Notes under the pieces: model-generated
What the model was told of the DNA's origin: nothing
Database searches by the model: none
The model's input: only the letters and a program-made list of their open reading frames with translations
Made by a program: the position numbers and the translations under genes
Part shown: positions 39,954 to 47,637 of the stretch, piece by piece
Layout of the letters: the number at the start of each line of letters is the position of its first letter
Position numbering within the stretch: position 1 is the first letter of the stretch
DNA from: Gammaproteobacteria bacterium
GTDB lineage: Bacteria > Pseudomonadota > Gammaproteobacteria > DRLM01
DNA: 64,000 bases
Assembly: GCA_023266095.1 (NCBI GenBank)
Contig: JAHFRV010000001.1
Span: forward strand, 1 to 64,000
Direction of reading: 5' to 3'

Positions 39954-40835
39954 ATGTCCAACAGGAAAGATGAATTTGCGCGCACGATCCGGCAACGTAT
40001 CCAACAGCTGGATGATCTGCCCACACTGCCGGAAGCGGCCCGCGCGCTGCTGCGTTTGCGCAACGATCCGCAGGCCGGCGCGCAGGAGCTGGCCACGGTG
40101 GTGGAACAAGACCCGAGCCTCGCCGCGCAAATCGTCCGCTACGCCCGCCTGTCGATCTTCGGTTATGGCGGCAAAGTCACCTCGGTGCAAAAGACCATCA
40201 CCCTCGTGCTCGGTTTTGACATGGCGCTCCATATGGCGCTGGGCCTCTCCACCGGCAATCGCTTGAATATGCCGGAAGACGGCCGCATCGGTCGGAACGC
40301 ATTCTGGCGCCACGCGGTATACAGCGCGACCTTGATGCAGGAATTCAGCACCGCCATACCCGCCGCCCACCGCCCGCCGGCGGGGCTCACTTATCTCGCC
40401 GGACTGCTCCATAACCTCGGCTTCGTGACCTTGAGCCATCTCGCGCCCAAGGAATTCACTTTACTCAACCAGTTTTTCAGCGAAAGCGGCGTCAACTCGA
40501 CCCGGGAATTAGAACTGCAACTCCTGGGCGTGCGCCATGAGCAACTGGGCATGTGGCTGATGCAAGCCTGGGGGCTGCCCGAGGAGGTGATCATCACCGC
40601 GCGGGAACATCACTATCCCGATTATGAAGGTCGTCACGCTACCTATTCAAAACTGGCTTTGCTCGCCGACCGCGCCCTGGCACGCCACCAGCTGGGTGAC
40701 GACAATAATTGCGAATTGCCCAAAGAAATCCTCGCCAGCCTGGGGTTAACCGAAACCTGGACTCTGGCTACGCTGGAACAACTCTTCACGATTTCTTCCG
40801 AACTGGACTCCCTGGTGGAACAGCTGGCGGCCTGA
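39954..40835 (+). CDS. HDOD-domain signalling protein
   Basis: A 293-residue protein consisting of one HDOD domain (metal-dependent phosphohydrolase relative without the catalytic HD pair). Typical features are LDDLPTLPEAARALLRLRND, VVEQDPSLAAQIVRYARL and the loop HLLGAH-like TYLAGLLHNLGF. HDOD proteins are usually non-enzymatic scaffolds in motility, c-di-GMP or stress signalling. AAGGAG directly upstream of the ATG at 39954 decides the start over the in-frame Met codons at 39912 and 39927. Confidence 0.9.
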   Translation: MSNRKDEFARTIRQRIQQLDDLPTLPEAARALLRLRNDPQAGAQELATVVEQDPSLAAQIVRYARLSIFGYGGKVTSVQKTITLVLGFDMALHMALGLSTGNRLNMPEDGRIGRNAFWRHAVYSATLMQEFSTAIPAAHRPPAGLTYLAGLLHNLGFVTLSHLAPKEFTLLNQFFSESGVNSTRELELQLLGVRHEQLGMWLMQAWGLPEEVIITAREHHYPDYEGRHATYSKLALLADRALARHQLGDDNNCELPKEILASLGLTETWTLATLEQLFTISSELDSLVEQLAA

Positions 40836-40990
40836 GAACCTGTTCATGATCTCGATCAAGGGATGCAGCGCAAGGCAGTTTAAGCCATCAAACATAGTTA
40901 TGGGAAAACCAGCAGAAACTCCGGCGTTCAACGATAGGGAAATGATTCCAGTGCAAACCACCCCCGCTCTCTCCGCGAATTCGCCAAACA

Positions 40991-41152
40991 CTCGGGCCGA
41001 TCAGCCCCATTAAATTAGTCTCACTATTATTCCTCTGGGTGCTGCACAGTACCGCCCAGGCCGCGAATTGCCTCTATGTCTCCTCTTATCACCACGGGCA
41101 TGAGTGGAACGATGGAATTGAACGCCGTGCGCACAACCCGGACTCCATTTTA
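40991..41152 (+). pseudogene. N-terminal remnant of an ABC-type substrate-binding-like protein
   Basis: The frame reads KLVSLLFLWVLHSTAQAAN, a signal peptide, then CLYVSSYHHGHEWNDGIE. This mature start (CLYVSSYH.GYEWNDGIERG) is that of exported proteins of the ABC_sub_bind-like group found in gammaproteobacteria. No ATG is left at the front, similarity stops after GIER, and the frame runs into the MITE at 41153 and stops there. The normal protein would be about 300 residues or more. It is a dead fragment. Confidence 0.7.
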
Positions 41153-41306
41153 GGAATATTTGAATAATTCCATCCTGGAATTTTCAGAGCAAACAAGGCG
41201 AAAAATGTGATTTTCTCTTTTGCGTCATTTCCAATAGCCTGCCGCCATTAAAAAATGGGTGGCACATCCTTGTGCCGCAGGCAGCTCTGAATAAATCAGA
41301 GGTTCC
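41153..41306 (-). mobile_element. MITE-like non-autonomous element, copy 2 (154 bp, inverted)
   Basis: This is an inverted copy of the 27366-27517 element, about 80% identical by eye, including the blocks CATCCTGGAATT, AAAAATGTGATTTTC and GGCACATCC. Flanks are direct repeats TTTA (41149-41152 and 41307-41310), the same 4-bp target as copy 1 read on the other strand. It has no coding capacity and truncates the gene remnant to its left. Confidence 0.88.
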
Positions 41307-41323
41307 TTTATTCGGATAACCGC

Positions 41324-42121
41324 TCAAGGTGCCGGCGGCGGCACCAAGTCCGGTTCGAAATCATAGGTGCCTTGCGGGCCGGGCAGACAAGCCATGCCGC
41401 CGTCGCCGGTACAAAAGCACGAACTTTCATTTGAAGTGACCGTAACGACATCGGCGGCGCCCTCGAATTTTCTCCAGGCATGGCCGTATCCCGCCACCAA
41501 AGCTATGCCTTTGCTCGACGCGGCATCCTGGACGATTTTGGCCTGCGGATGTTCAAACAGGTATTGGGCCAGCGGCCGGCCCGGTGCTTCGTACACGCCG
41601 CCGTTGGTCGAATACCACAAACCGACCGTCGCGTTCCATTGTTGCCAGGTGTCGCATAGGACCTGGCCGTTATAGGCCGGCTGGTAGATCAGCACATCGT
41701 CCGCGACACCGTCGCCGTCGCTGTCGACATCCAGGGTGATCGCGACGGCCTTGGCATCGGCCTTGCGGCTGCCGCCGCAGTGTTTCTGGGACGACACGTA
41801 AGTGGAATAGGTGAGCCCGCCCAGACTGCGCAACGGCATGGCCCAACCCGTGACCAGCACCGCGCGGGCGCCGCCGTCGACATTGTTTTTCACCGGAAGA
41901 CCCTTGCCGATCGCAAATTGCAGACTGCCCGCCCCAAAGGGCGGCGTGGCCGGACCGGTGACAAATTCCAGTGAGGCATTGCCGGTAGTCGCGGTTTGCC
42001 AACCCACGCTGTCCGCCGTGCTGGGCGTGACGATGGCGAAGAACGCCGCGGCGTGCGCGATACCGGGTAACAGCAGCGTGCCCGTCACGGCGACCATGCG
42101 CGTCAATGCTTGGTGTTTCAT
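41324..42121 (-). CDS. Secreted protein of unknown function
   Basis: A 265-residue exported protein. The signal peptide MKHQALTRMVAVTGTLLLPG ends at AHA (about residue 25). The mature part is rich in Gly, Ala, Ser and Thr and has a beta-sandwich-like pattern. DVDSDGDGVADDVLI (about residues 150-165) resembles a calcium-binding loop of thrombospondin type-3 repeats. Four cysteines occur near the C-terminus (SSCFCTGDGGMAC). The protein ends DLVPPPAP without a PEP-CTERM or LPXTG-like signal. AGGAGGG precedes the ATG. I do not recognise the family. Confidence 0.75.
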   Translation of the reverse strand: MKHQALTRMVAVTGTLLLPGIAHAAAFFAIVTPSTADSVGWQTATTGNASLEFVTGPATPPFGAGSLQFAIGKGLPVKNNVDGGARAVLVTGWAMPLRSLGGLTYSTYVSSQKHCGGSRKADAKAVAITLDVDSDGDGVADDVLIYQPAYNGQVLCDTWQQWNATVGLWYSTNGGVYEAPGRPLAQYLFEHPQAKIVQDAASSKGIALVAGYGHAWRKFEGAADVVTVTSNESSCFCTGDGGMACLPGPQGTYDFEPDLVPPPAP

Positions 42122-42162
42122 GTTTCCCTCCTGAGTTATCCAGAGCAGCTTGTCCGCTGAGT

Positions 42163-42210
42163 TGCGTCATTCATCAAAAGCGCGGCCTGACTGGCCCGAT
42201 GAATGACGCA
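42163..42210. repeat. 48-bp inverted repeat
   Basis: TGCGTCATTCATC (42163-42175) is perfectly complementary to GATGAATGACGCA (42198-42210), a 13-bp stem. The 22-base loop itself carries GGCC (42184-42187) and GGCC (42193-42196). It lies 40 bases upstream of the secreted-protein gene (minus strand). No T-run follows in either direction, so it is more likely a regulatory site, a protein-binding dyad or a mobile-element end than a terminator. Confidence 0.6.
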
Positions 42211-42415
42211 CTATTGAGTCGGTATCAATGTTCTTGAAAGGATGAAGCGGGTTGTGCCTCTTTTCGATCGCGTTTCGTTTCAAGTTCGTAGATGCCAACT
42301 CAATAGGTATAGTCGGCGTCCGGCGATAACGCAATGCAGAGTTTGTGCAAAAGCTGAGACGCTGCGCGGAGACGACGGATTATTTCTGATCACCGCATTG
42401 AGGTCGATGGGTAAC

Positions 42416-42457
42416 ATGCGATGAGCATGGCGAATCGCATCGATCAAAAACGATGCG
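42416..42457 (+). repeat. 42-bp imperfect direct repeat, copy 1
   Basis: This segment and 43763-43804 have the same length and match at 33 of 42 positions, with the core CATGGCGAATCGNATCG shared exactly. The right half can form a hairpin CGCATCG/CGATGCG. The two copies flank the first effector/immunity pair. Confidence 0.5.
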
Positions 42458-42526
42458 GCTCGTGCCAGTGGACTTAAGAAGGCAAGGTATTTATTCTTCC
42501 TAAGCATTAACTCCAGATCAACTCGC

Positions 42527-42547
42527 TCACGCCCACCCTGGGCGTGA
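42527..42547. repeat. Perfect 9-bp-stem hairpin
   Basis: TCACGCCCA (42527-42535) and TGGGCGTGA (42539-42547) are exact complements around the loop CCC. No T-run follows. It may be an operator or mRNA hairpin in the region leading into the effector gene. Confidence 0.5.
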
Positions 42548-42672
42548 CTAGTTATCTGAGTGCGAAGGCTCTTCTTTCATAGTGTTCGTAATGGCATTGC
42601 TGTTAGGGTCTCACCACGCAGGTGTTCACGGTCTTCGCCGTCTATACTCTGGCTCAGGGAAAGGGCAGTCAC

Positions 42673-43330
42673 ATGGATGTCGTCATACCCATCGTTTTCC
42701 CCGACTACCTCATCGCCGTGGGGACGCCCGCGATCACCGTGGAGATACCGGATCTTCTTCCTTGGATCGACGTCTTGCCTAAGAAACTCAAGGTTCGAAA
42801 GACGCAAAACAAACTCCCGATGCTCGGCCACGCCGGAGTTCTCTTTTTCGATGGCGGGACTGGCTTGTCGAAGTATTACGAATACGGGCGTTACGATCCC
42901 CAAAATAAAGGGCTGGTTCGCCGCACTTCAATCCCCGACGTGAAGATTGCGCCGAACGGCCGACCCACCGCCGACTCTCTCAAGGCGGTACTGCACAAAA
43001 TCTCGATGGCCGCCGGCCAGAAAGGTCGTATCTCAGGTGTCTACATCGAGGTCAAGGGAACGTTTCCGGCGATGTTGAGCTACGCTGATACACGCAAGAA
43101 ACAGAATGGCAACCCCAGCCGTGTTCCTTATGACCTCACGCGCTATAGCTGCATCCATTTCGCGAAGGGCGTGGTTGAAGCGGCCGGGGTACAAACACCG
43201 TGGATGGTCGACCCGCGACCTCAATCGTACTGGCCAGTTTCGCGATGAATTCTCCGATCTCGACTACGACCCGAAATCGCGATGTCTGACAGTGGAGCGG
43301 ATTCCTGAACTGGGAGGTACGGGGAAATGA
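42673..43330 (+). CDS. Putative cell-wall or lipid hydrolase effector, permuted papain-like fold; frameshifted
   Basis: The protein starts MDVVIPIVFPDYLIAVGTP and has no signal peptide. It carries LGHAGVLFFDGG followed by YYEYGRYD, and later RYSCIHFAKGVVEAAG. A His block followed by a Cys in a [SN]C.HF motif is the order of permuted NlpC/P60, LRAT and YiiX-like papain-fold enzymes, which suggests His in GHAG and Cys in SCIHF as catalytic. Frame 1 ends early at 43248; skipping one base at 43231 restores the tail GQFRDEFSDLDYDPKSRCL down to a TGA at 43328-43330. That TGA overlaps the next ATG, so the longer form is probably ancestral. A role as a type VI or similar antibacterial effector is inferred. 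Confidence 0.6.
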
Positions 43331-43698
43331 GATCTCGATGCCTCGGGCGGCTGCTCGCATTGGCGGTCGTCATTTTCCTCACGGCCTGTCCGGCGTCCGA
43401 TACAGTACCCAAGCGGCCCGCGGGAGTGCCGGCACAGGCCCTGTGGGTGGGTGGTGCTGATGGCGGTGTCTGGGTTCTTGTCGTCCTGCCGACAAAGCCT
43501 AGGGGAAATCTCTATCAGGCGCAGGTCTGGGCCGAGCACACAGGCGATTCACTCTTCGAGGGGTTTATGCAACTTGATCCCCCCGGCGGCATCCCGCCGC
43601 AGGTTGGCAATCCTGCCTCCTATACTGGTTGGGACGGAGACACTTTGTACTTGTCCGACGGACGCGAATTGAAAACAAAGCGGAGTCCAACAGACTGA
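43327..43698 (+). CDS. Lipoprotein, putative cognate immunity protein
   Basis: A 123-residue protein with signal peptide and lipobox FLTAC (Cys21). The mature domain of about 100 residues has an alternating strand pattern (LWVGGADGGVWVLVVLP, YQAQVWAEHTGDSLFEGFMQL) and a glycine/proline-rich end. Its ATG overlaps the restored stop codon of the hydrolase as ATGA. Small periplasmic lipoproteins coupled to an enzyme that acts on the cell wall or envelope are a common form of immunity protein. I do not recognise the family, so the immunity role is inference from context. Confidence 0.65.
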   Translation: MRSRCLGRLLALAVVIFLTACPASDTVPKRPAGVPAQALWVGGADGGVWVLVVLPTKPRGNLYQAQVWAEHTGDSLFEGFMQLDPPGGIPPQVGNPASYTGWDGDTLYLSDGRELKTKRSPTD

Positions 43699-43762
43699 CG
43701 CCGATTTCTCATTCGACGAGATATGGATAGCCGTGGCAACAAAAGAGGGGCCGTGCGGCAGG

Positions 43763-43804
43763 ATGCGAGGAACATGGCGAATCGGATCGGCCGCGAAGGA
43801 TGCG
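43763..43804 (+). repeat. 42-bp imperfect direct repeat, copy 2, with hairpin
   Basis: Matches 42416-42457 at 33 of 42 positions. Here GAATCGGATC (43779-43788) can pair with GATGCGATTC (43799-43808), 9 of 10 pairs. It lies in the 134-base gap between the two convergent modules and could act as a terminator-like barrier between them, although there is no T-run. Confidence 0.5.
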
Positions 43805-43832
43805 ATTCCTTCGTCACATCAACCTACGTGGG

Positions 43833-44171
43833 CTATTTGCACTCAAGTGGCCAGGTATCAGTCGCAATGCGACCGGACGCACTCAGGGCAAATGCGGTAA
43901 CTATTCCGCTGGGTTTATCAAATGAGGCGATGATCAGAGTAGCTCCGTTGTCTAGTGGCTGAACGTAAAACCGGCCGATAGATGGGCTGTTGAGCAAGTT
44001 TTCGCATGGTATGTCGATGCTGCCAATCTTCCGATGAAGCTCCCATGGGTACTCGGCCTCACTCTTTAGACTCGCTTGGAGAGAACCGCTCCATCGTCCT
44101 ACGACGAATGAAAGCGACACCGCCGCTATAGCAATGATGATCCAAGCGAGCCTCTTTGGCGGTGTCATCAT
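43833..44171 (-). CDS. Membrane-anchored periplasmic protein, putative immunity partner of the L,D-transpeptidase
   Basis: A 112-residue protein with one N-terminal membrane segment (about residues 8-28, RLAWIIIAIAAVSLSFVVG) and a periplasmic domain of about 80 residues with two cysteines (IPCENLL and the penultimate Cys of LECK), which may form a disulfide. Its ATG overlaps the transpeptidase stop as ATGA (44168-44171). Position and periplasmic location suggest it protects the cell from the adjacent enzyme. The family is not recognised. Confidence 0.65.
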   Translation of the reverse strand: MMTPPKRLAWIIIAIAAVSLSFVVGRWSGSLQASLKSEAEYPWELHRKIGSIDIPCENLLNSPSIGRFYVQPLDNGATLIIASFDKPSGIVTAFALSASGRIATDTWPLECK

Positions 44172-44677
44172 TTGATGGTCACCGCAATCGTGACGCCGGC
44201 ATATTTGGCCTGCGTCGTCAACTCAAACATCTTCGTTACGTTTTGATTGGATAACCGCACGCACCCGTGTGAGCAGTATAGGTATTTCGCTTCATTGTCG
44301 CCGACGAAGAGCCTCAGGAGTTCTTCGGGCAATGGTGGTTTTTCAAATCCACCAACTAGTGGCCCACGAGTACCGTGTATTCCGTAGGTCGTGTACTTTC
44401 CGGTCTTGCTATTGTTCAGGGGAAGAAAGTATGGTCCGTATGGATTGCCCCAAAGATCTTTAGACCATGGCGTAGGTCCATGTGTCGGGTTGGTTTTGTC
44501 CTTGATCCACTTGCCAGCTTGGTACGAACCCGCTGGTGTACCTTTATCCTCACAGCCAGAAACCACGCTGGCCGTCAAAAGAACGGTCTTTGTGGCGCCG
44601 ACGGTTTCGCTGAGCGTGAGGGTCTTATTTGATCGTGACACAACGATTTCAAGTGAGGGAGTGGATGGTTTTGCCAT
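44168..44677 (-). CDS. YkuD-type L,D-transpeptidase without signal peptide, putative effector
   Basis: A 169-residue protein with a YkuD catalytic domain: TYGIHGTRGP and the active-site motif YCSHGCVRLSN (catalytic Cys in HGC). YkuD enzymes form 3-3 or lipoprotein crosslinks or swap D-amino acids on peptidoglycan. Unlike housekeeping family members it has no signal peptide, LysM or membrane anchor, so it must leave the cell by another route. Tlde1-type type VI effectors have the same logic: an L,D-transpeptidase-like enzyme with an adjacent periplasmic immunity protein. AGGAGA precedes the ATG. The base composition is more AT-rich than the core genes. Confidence 0.82.
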   Translation of the reverse strand: MAKPSTPSLEIVVSRSNKTLTLSETVGATKTVLLTASVVSGCEDKGTPAGSYQAGKWIKDKTNPTHGPTPWSKDLWGNPYGPYFLPLNNSKTGKYTTYGIHGTRGPLVGGFEKPPLPEELLRLFVGDNEAKYLYCSHGCVRLSNQNVTKMFELTTQAKYAGVTIAVTIK

Positions 44678-44822
44678 CGTAGTCTCCTAGAAAAAGTATA
44701 TGTAGCCTGGGTGGAGCGCCGTTCGCGAAAACCGGGAACCCGCATCCTTGAAGCTACACAAGAACACGGATCGGCGTGAACTCAACACTACGCAAGCCAA
44801 CACGCAGCGTCGCGGCACGCAA

Positions 44823-46487
44823 TCAATCCCGCCCGCTCGGCCACGCCAAGAGTAACAACAAGCCGCCCACCCCGCCCAACACCCAGGTGAACAGCGGGGC
44901 ATCGCCCACCATCAACGGTGCGTAGCCGTCCAGACCCAGCACCACCGCCGCCGCAATCACCAGCGCGGCGCCGACCACGGCCACGTACAAACGCTGCTGG
45001 CCTTGGCGCAAACTGCGGTGCAGCTCGCGCAGCTCGGGATTGTCGCTGGTCACTTTGAGTTGACCGGTTTCGGCGCGCTTCAGCACATCGTGCAACAGGG
45101 CGGGAATTTCCGGCAGGCGTTCCGCCCAGCGCGGGATGTTCTCTTTTAAGCCGCGCAGCAAGGCGTGCACACCGACTTGCTCGCTCATCCAGCGTTCGAG
45201 AAACGGCTTGGCGGTCTGCCACAAATCGAGATCGGGATAGAGGTCGCGGCCCAGCCCTTCGATGTTAAGCAGGGTCTTTTGCAGCAGCACCAATTGCGGT
45301 TGCACTTGCATGTTGAAACGCCGCGCGGTTTGAAACAGCCGCAGCAGTAACTGGCCGAAGGAGATTTCTTTGAGCGGCCGCTCGAAGATCGGTTCGCAGA
45401 CGGTGCGGATCGCCGATTCGAATTCATCGACCCGCGTTCCCTCCGGCACCCAGCCCGACAAGACATGCAGCTCGGCTACCCGTCGGTAGTCGCGGCGGAA
45501 AAAGGCCACGAAGTTTTCGGCGAGATAGTGCTGGTCGACCGGATTCAGCGTGCCCATGATGCCGAAATCCACGGCGAGGTATTGCCCCTGCGGCGAGACG
45601 AAGATGTTGCCGGGGTGCATGTCGGCGTGAAAAAAACTGTGGCGAAACACTTGGGTGAAAAAGATTTCAACGCCGCGTTCGGAGAGTTGTTTGAGATCGA
45701 TGCCCTGTTGCCGCAGCGCCGCGATGTCACCGATAGGCGTGCCGTAGATGCGTTCCATCACCATCACCTGACGGCGGCTATAGGGCCAATACACCTCGGG
45801 CACATAGAGCAGCCCGGACTCTTGAAAATTACGGCGCAACTGCGAGGCGTTGGCCGCCTCGCGCAGCAAATCGAGCTCATCGAGAATGGTCTTTTCATAT
45901 TCGCGCACCACCTCGCGCGGCCGCAGGCGCCGGCCCTCGCTCCAGTAATCTTCGGCGAGACCGGCCACCACATACAGCAGACCGATGTCGCGAACGATCA
46001 CTTCCTGGATATGGGGCCTCACCACTTTCACCACCACCTCGCGACCGTCGTGCAGGCGCGCCAGATGCACTTGGGCGATCGAGGCGGAAGCGTGCGGTGT
46101 TTCTTCGAAGTGGGCGAACAACTCGGTGACCGGCTGACCCAAGGCGCTTTCGATGATGGCACGCGACTCGGCGCCGGGAAACGGTGGCACCCGATCCTGC
46201 AACTTAGTCAGTTCGACGGCGATGTCGTCCGGCAACAGATCGCGGCGGGTGGAGAGCATCTGCCCGAATTTGACGAAGATCGGACCCAACTCTTCCAACG
46301 CAAGGCGGATGCGCACGCCGCGCGGCGGCAGTTGGCGGGGCACCCAATACCAGGGGAGAAAATACCGGATGAAACGCACCGGCCGGAACAGATGGGTGGC
46401 GAGCACAATGTCGTCCAGACCGTGACGCAACAACACGATATTGATGTGCAGCAGGCGCAATAACTGGCGCGGTTGAAACATCAGCAT
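44823..46487 (-). CDS. ubiB: Ubiquinone biosynthesis kinase-like protein UbiB
   Basis: Atypical ADCK/COQ8-type kinase-fold protein required for ubiquinone synthesis. [18 protein letters not shown] (KxGQ motif) is near residue 75, and an Ala-rich loop [10 protein letters not shown] and [11 protein letters not shown] follow. Two C-terminal membrane helices lie at about 505-550. It is 554 residues (E. coli 546) from the ATG at 46487, which aligns best with family starts; an in-frame TTG at 46526 overlapping the ubiJ stop is a possible longer start. It is last of the operon ubiE-RDD-ubiJ-ubiB. Confidence 0.96.
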   Translation of the reverse strand: MLMFQPRQLLRLLHINIVLLRHGLDDIVLATHLFRPVRFIRYFLPWYWVPRQLPPRGVRIRLALEELGPIFVKFGQMLSTRRDLLPDDIAVELTKLQDRVPPFPGAESRAIIESALGQPVTELFAHFEETPHASASIAQVHLARLHDGREVVVKVVRPHIQEVIVRDIGLLYVVAGLAEDYWSEGRRLRPREVVREYEKTILDELDLLREAANASQLRRNFQESGLLYVPEVYWPYSRRQVMVMERIYGTPIGDIAALRQQGIDLKQLSERGVEIFFTQVFRHSFFHADMHPGNIFVSPQGQYLAVDFGIMGTLNPVDQHYLAENFVAFFRRDYRRVAELHVLSGWVPEGTRVDEFESAIRTVCEPIFERPLKEISFGQLLLRLFQTARRFNMQVQPQLVLLQKTLLNIEGLGRDLYPDLDLWQTAKPFLERWMSEQVGVHALLRGLKENIPRWAERLPEIPALLHDVLKRAETGQLKVTSDNPELRELHRSLRQGQQRLYVAVVGAALVIAAAVVLGLDGYAPLMVGDAPLFTWVLGGVGGLLLLLAWPSGRD

Positions 46488-46522
46488 GACAAAAATTCCG
46501 TCGCCGTCACGATGACTGTCAT

Positions 46523-47143
46523 TCAAGATTTCTCAGATTGCTGCGCAGTGGCGAGACGTTTCACCCGCGCCGCCAAGCGGTCGGCGTCGCTGCGCAAGTG
46601 ATCGACCGCCGCCAGCCAGGCTTCCACCTCGTCGCGGCGCGGCAAGTAATCGCTTTCTTCTTGCAGATAATCGGCGCCGTCGCGGCCGAGGTGGTCCCAA
46701 CCCTGGGCACTCCATTCGCGCAGGCCACGCACCGCCACGCCCACCTGATGGGCCGCCACATCGCCGACCAGCCGTGAGAGTTGTTCCTCCCAATCGATGT
46801 CGATGTCGCGCAGCACGGCCTCGAAACGCTGGCCCAGCTCTACGTCACCGCGGATCTCCACGTCGCCCTTGAACACCGCGCCACGTTCGCCGCGCACCAG
46901 ACCCAGCCGCGCCAGACTGAAAGGCGCGCCGCGGATCACGGTGTCGGGGCGGCCGGCGTAATCACCCAGCAGATGCAGACCGCCGGCATGCGGCGTCATA
47001 TAAAAAGTAAGATTGAGGCCGCGCAGGTCCAGAGCGACGACCTTGCCGCTGAGCGGCGCGAGGCGCGCCAGCGTGGTGGGGTCGAGCGCCAGATAGCGAT
47101 TCATGGCGCTTTCCAGTCCGGCCAGCAACAAGGCAGGGATCAT
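46523..47143 (-). CDS. ubiJ: Ubiquinone biosynthesis accessory protein UbiJ (SCP2 domain)
   Basis: UbiJ binds lipid precursors through an SCP2 domain and organises the soluble Ubi complex. The product is 206 residues: [19 protein letters not shown] at the N-terminus is typical of the family, with an SCP2-like beta sheet (about 30-110) and a C-terminal coiled coil (about 170-205). The start is ATG 47143 or GTG 47146; both touch the stop codon of the RDD gene. It lies between ubiB and the RDD gene. Confidence 0.94.
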   Translation of the reverse strand: MIPALLLAGLESAMNRYLALDPTTLARLAPLSGKVVALDLRGLNLTFYMTPHAGGLHLLGDYAGRPDTVIRGAPFSLARLGLVRGERGAVFKGDVEIRGDVELGQRFEAVLRDIDIDWEEQLSRLVGDVAAHQVGVAVRGLREWSAQGWDHLGRDGADYLQEESDYLPRRDEVEAWLAAVDHLRSDADRLAARVKRLATAQQSEKS

Positions 47144-47637
47144 CACTTCCAGTCCTTTTCAATTTCCGGCAGCGGTGCGCGCGTTATATCCTCGAGCACC
47201 ACCACGGTCTTGGCGATCTTGTCGTGAAAACCTTGTTTGCGTTTGTCAAAGGCGATCCACAAAAATCCTAGACCCAACGGCAAGGCCGACACGAAATAGG
47301 CGAAATAACGCAATAGCGCCTGGCCGGTGCGCAAGGGCGCGCCGGTGCGCGCGTCCACTACCTGACAACCCAGCAGCAGCTTGCCGGGCGTGCCGAGAAA
47401 TCTCAGCCAGAAAAACACCGTCACCAGCGCGAACACGGCATTCTGCGCCAGACCGCGCAGCAGCTCGGCTCCGTCGTAGACCTGCGACCCCGGCGCCACC
47501 TCGGTGGACGGCGCCGCACCCCAACCCAGCAGCAGCCACATCAGACCGAGGATCAAACCGAAGATCAAACTGTCGATCAGCGAGGCGGCCAGGCGGCGCC
47601 AGAAACCGGCGTACTGGACATGTTCACCGAAGCTCAC
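47143..47637 (-). CDS. RDD-family membrane protein inserted in the ubi operon
   Basis: A 164-residue protein with an RDD domain: [18 protein letters not shown] with the characteristic Arg and Asp, three to four membrane helices and [13 protein letters not shown] at the end. RDD proteins are of mostly unknown function; some are sodium or proton antiporters. The GTG start at 47637 overlaps the ubiE stop as GTGA, and its own stop overlaps the ubiJ start, so it is tightly built into the operon. The N-terminal part of the open frame further upstream is a shadow of ubiE. In E. coli ubiE is directly followed by ubiJ. Confidence 0.85.
   Translation of the reverse strand: MSFGEHVQYAGFWRRLAASLIDSLIFGLILGLMWLLLGWGAAPSTEVAPGSQVYDGAELLRGLAQNAVFALVTVFFWLRFLGTPGKLLLGCQVVDARTGAPLRTGQALLRYFAYFVSALPLGLGFLWIAFDKRKQGFHDKIAKTVVVLEDITRAPLPEIEKDWK

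Larger units (their letters stand above)
40836..41323. other. Accessory spacer with gene remnant and MITE
   Basis: About 490 bases. The first 150 hold short palindromes (GAACCTGTTC, TGATCTCGATCA) and no gene. The truncated ABC substrate-binding-type remnant and the MITE copy fill the rest, up to the stop codon of the secreted protein gene on the minus strand. Confidence 0.6.
42122..42672. other. Hairpin-rich intergenic region upstream of the effector module
   Basis: About 550 bases with lower GC than the core genes. It holds three strong inverted repeats (42163-42210, 42437-42457, 42527-42547) listed separately. A 75-codon minus-strand frame (42280-42507) starts after GGAG but has no recognisable features and is not called. 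The promoter of the effector gene should lie within the last 100 bases. Confidence 0.5.

Noticed and set aside
42163-42210. Inverted repeat considered as an integron attC site
   Set aside because: The arms do not contain the RYYYAAC/GTTRRRY core sites, and no integrase gene or cassette array is in the window.
42280-42507. 75-codon minus-strand frame in the hairpin-rich gap
   Set aside because: GGAG lies before its ATG, but the product has no recognised features and the frame passes through repeat sequence. Too weak to call as a gene.
42604-42610. GTTAGGG near a repeated GGCATTGCTGTTAG word (also at about 38506)
   Set aside because: Only 14 bases are shared and the surroundings differ, so chance is a sufficient explanation.
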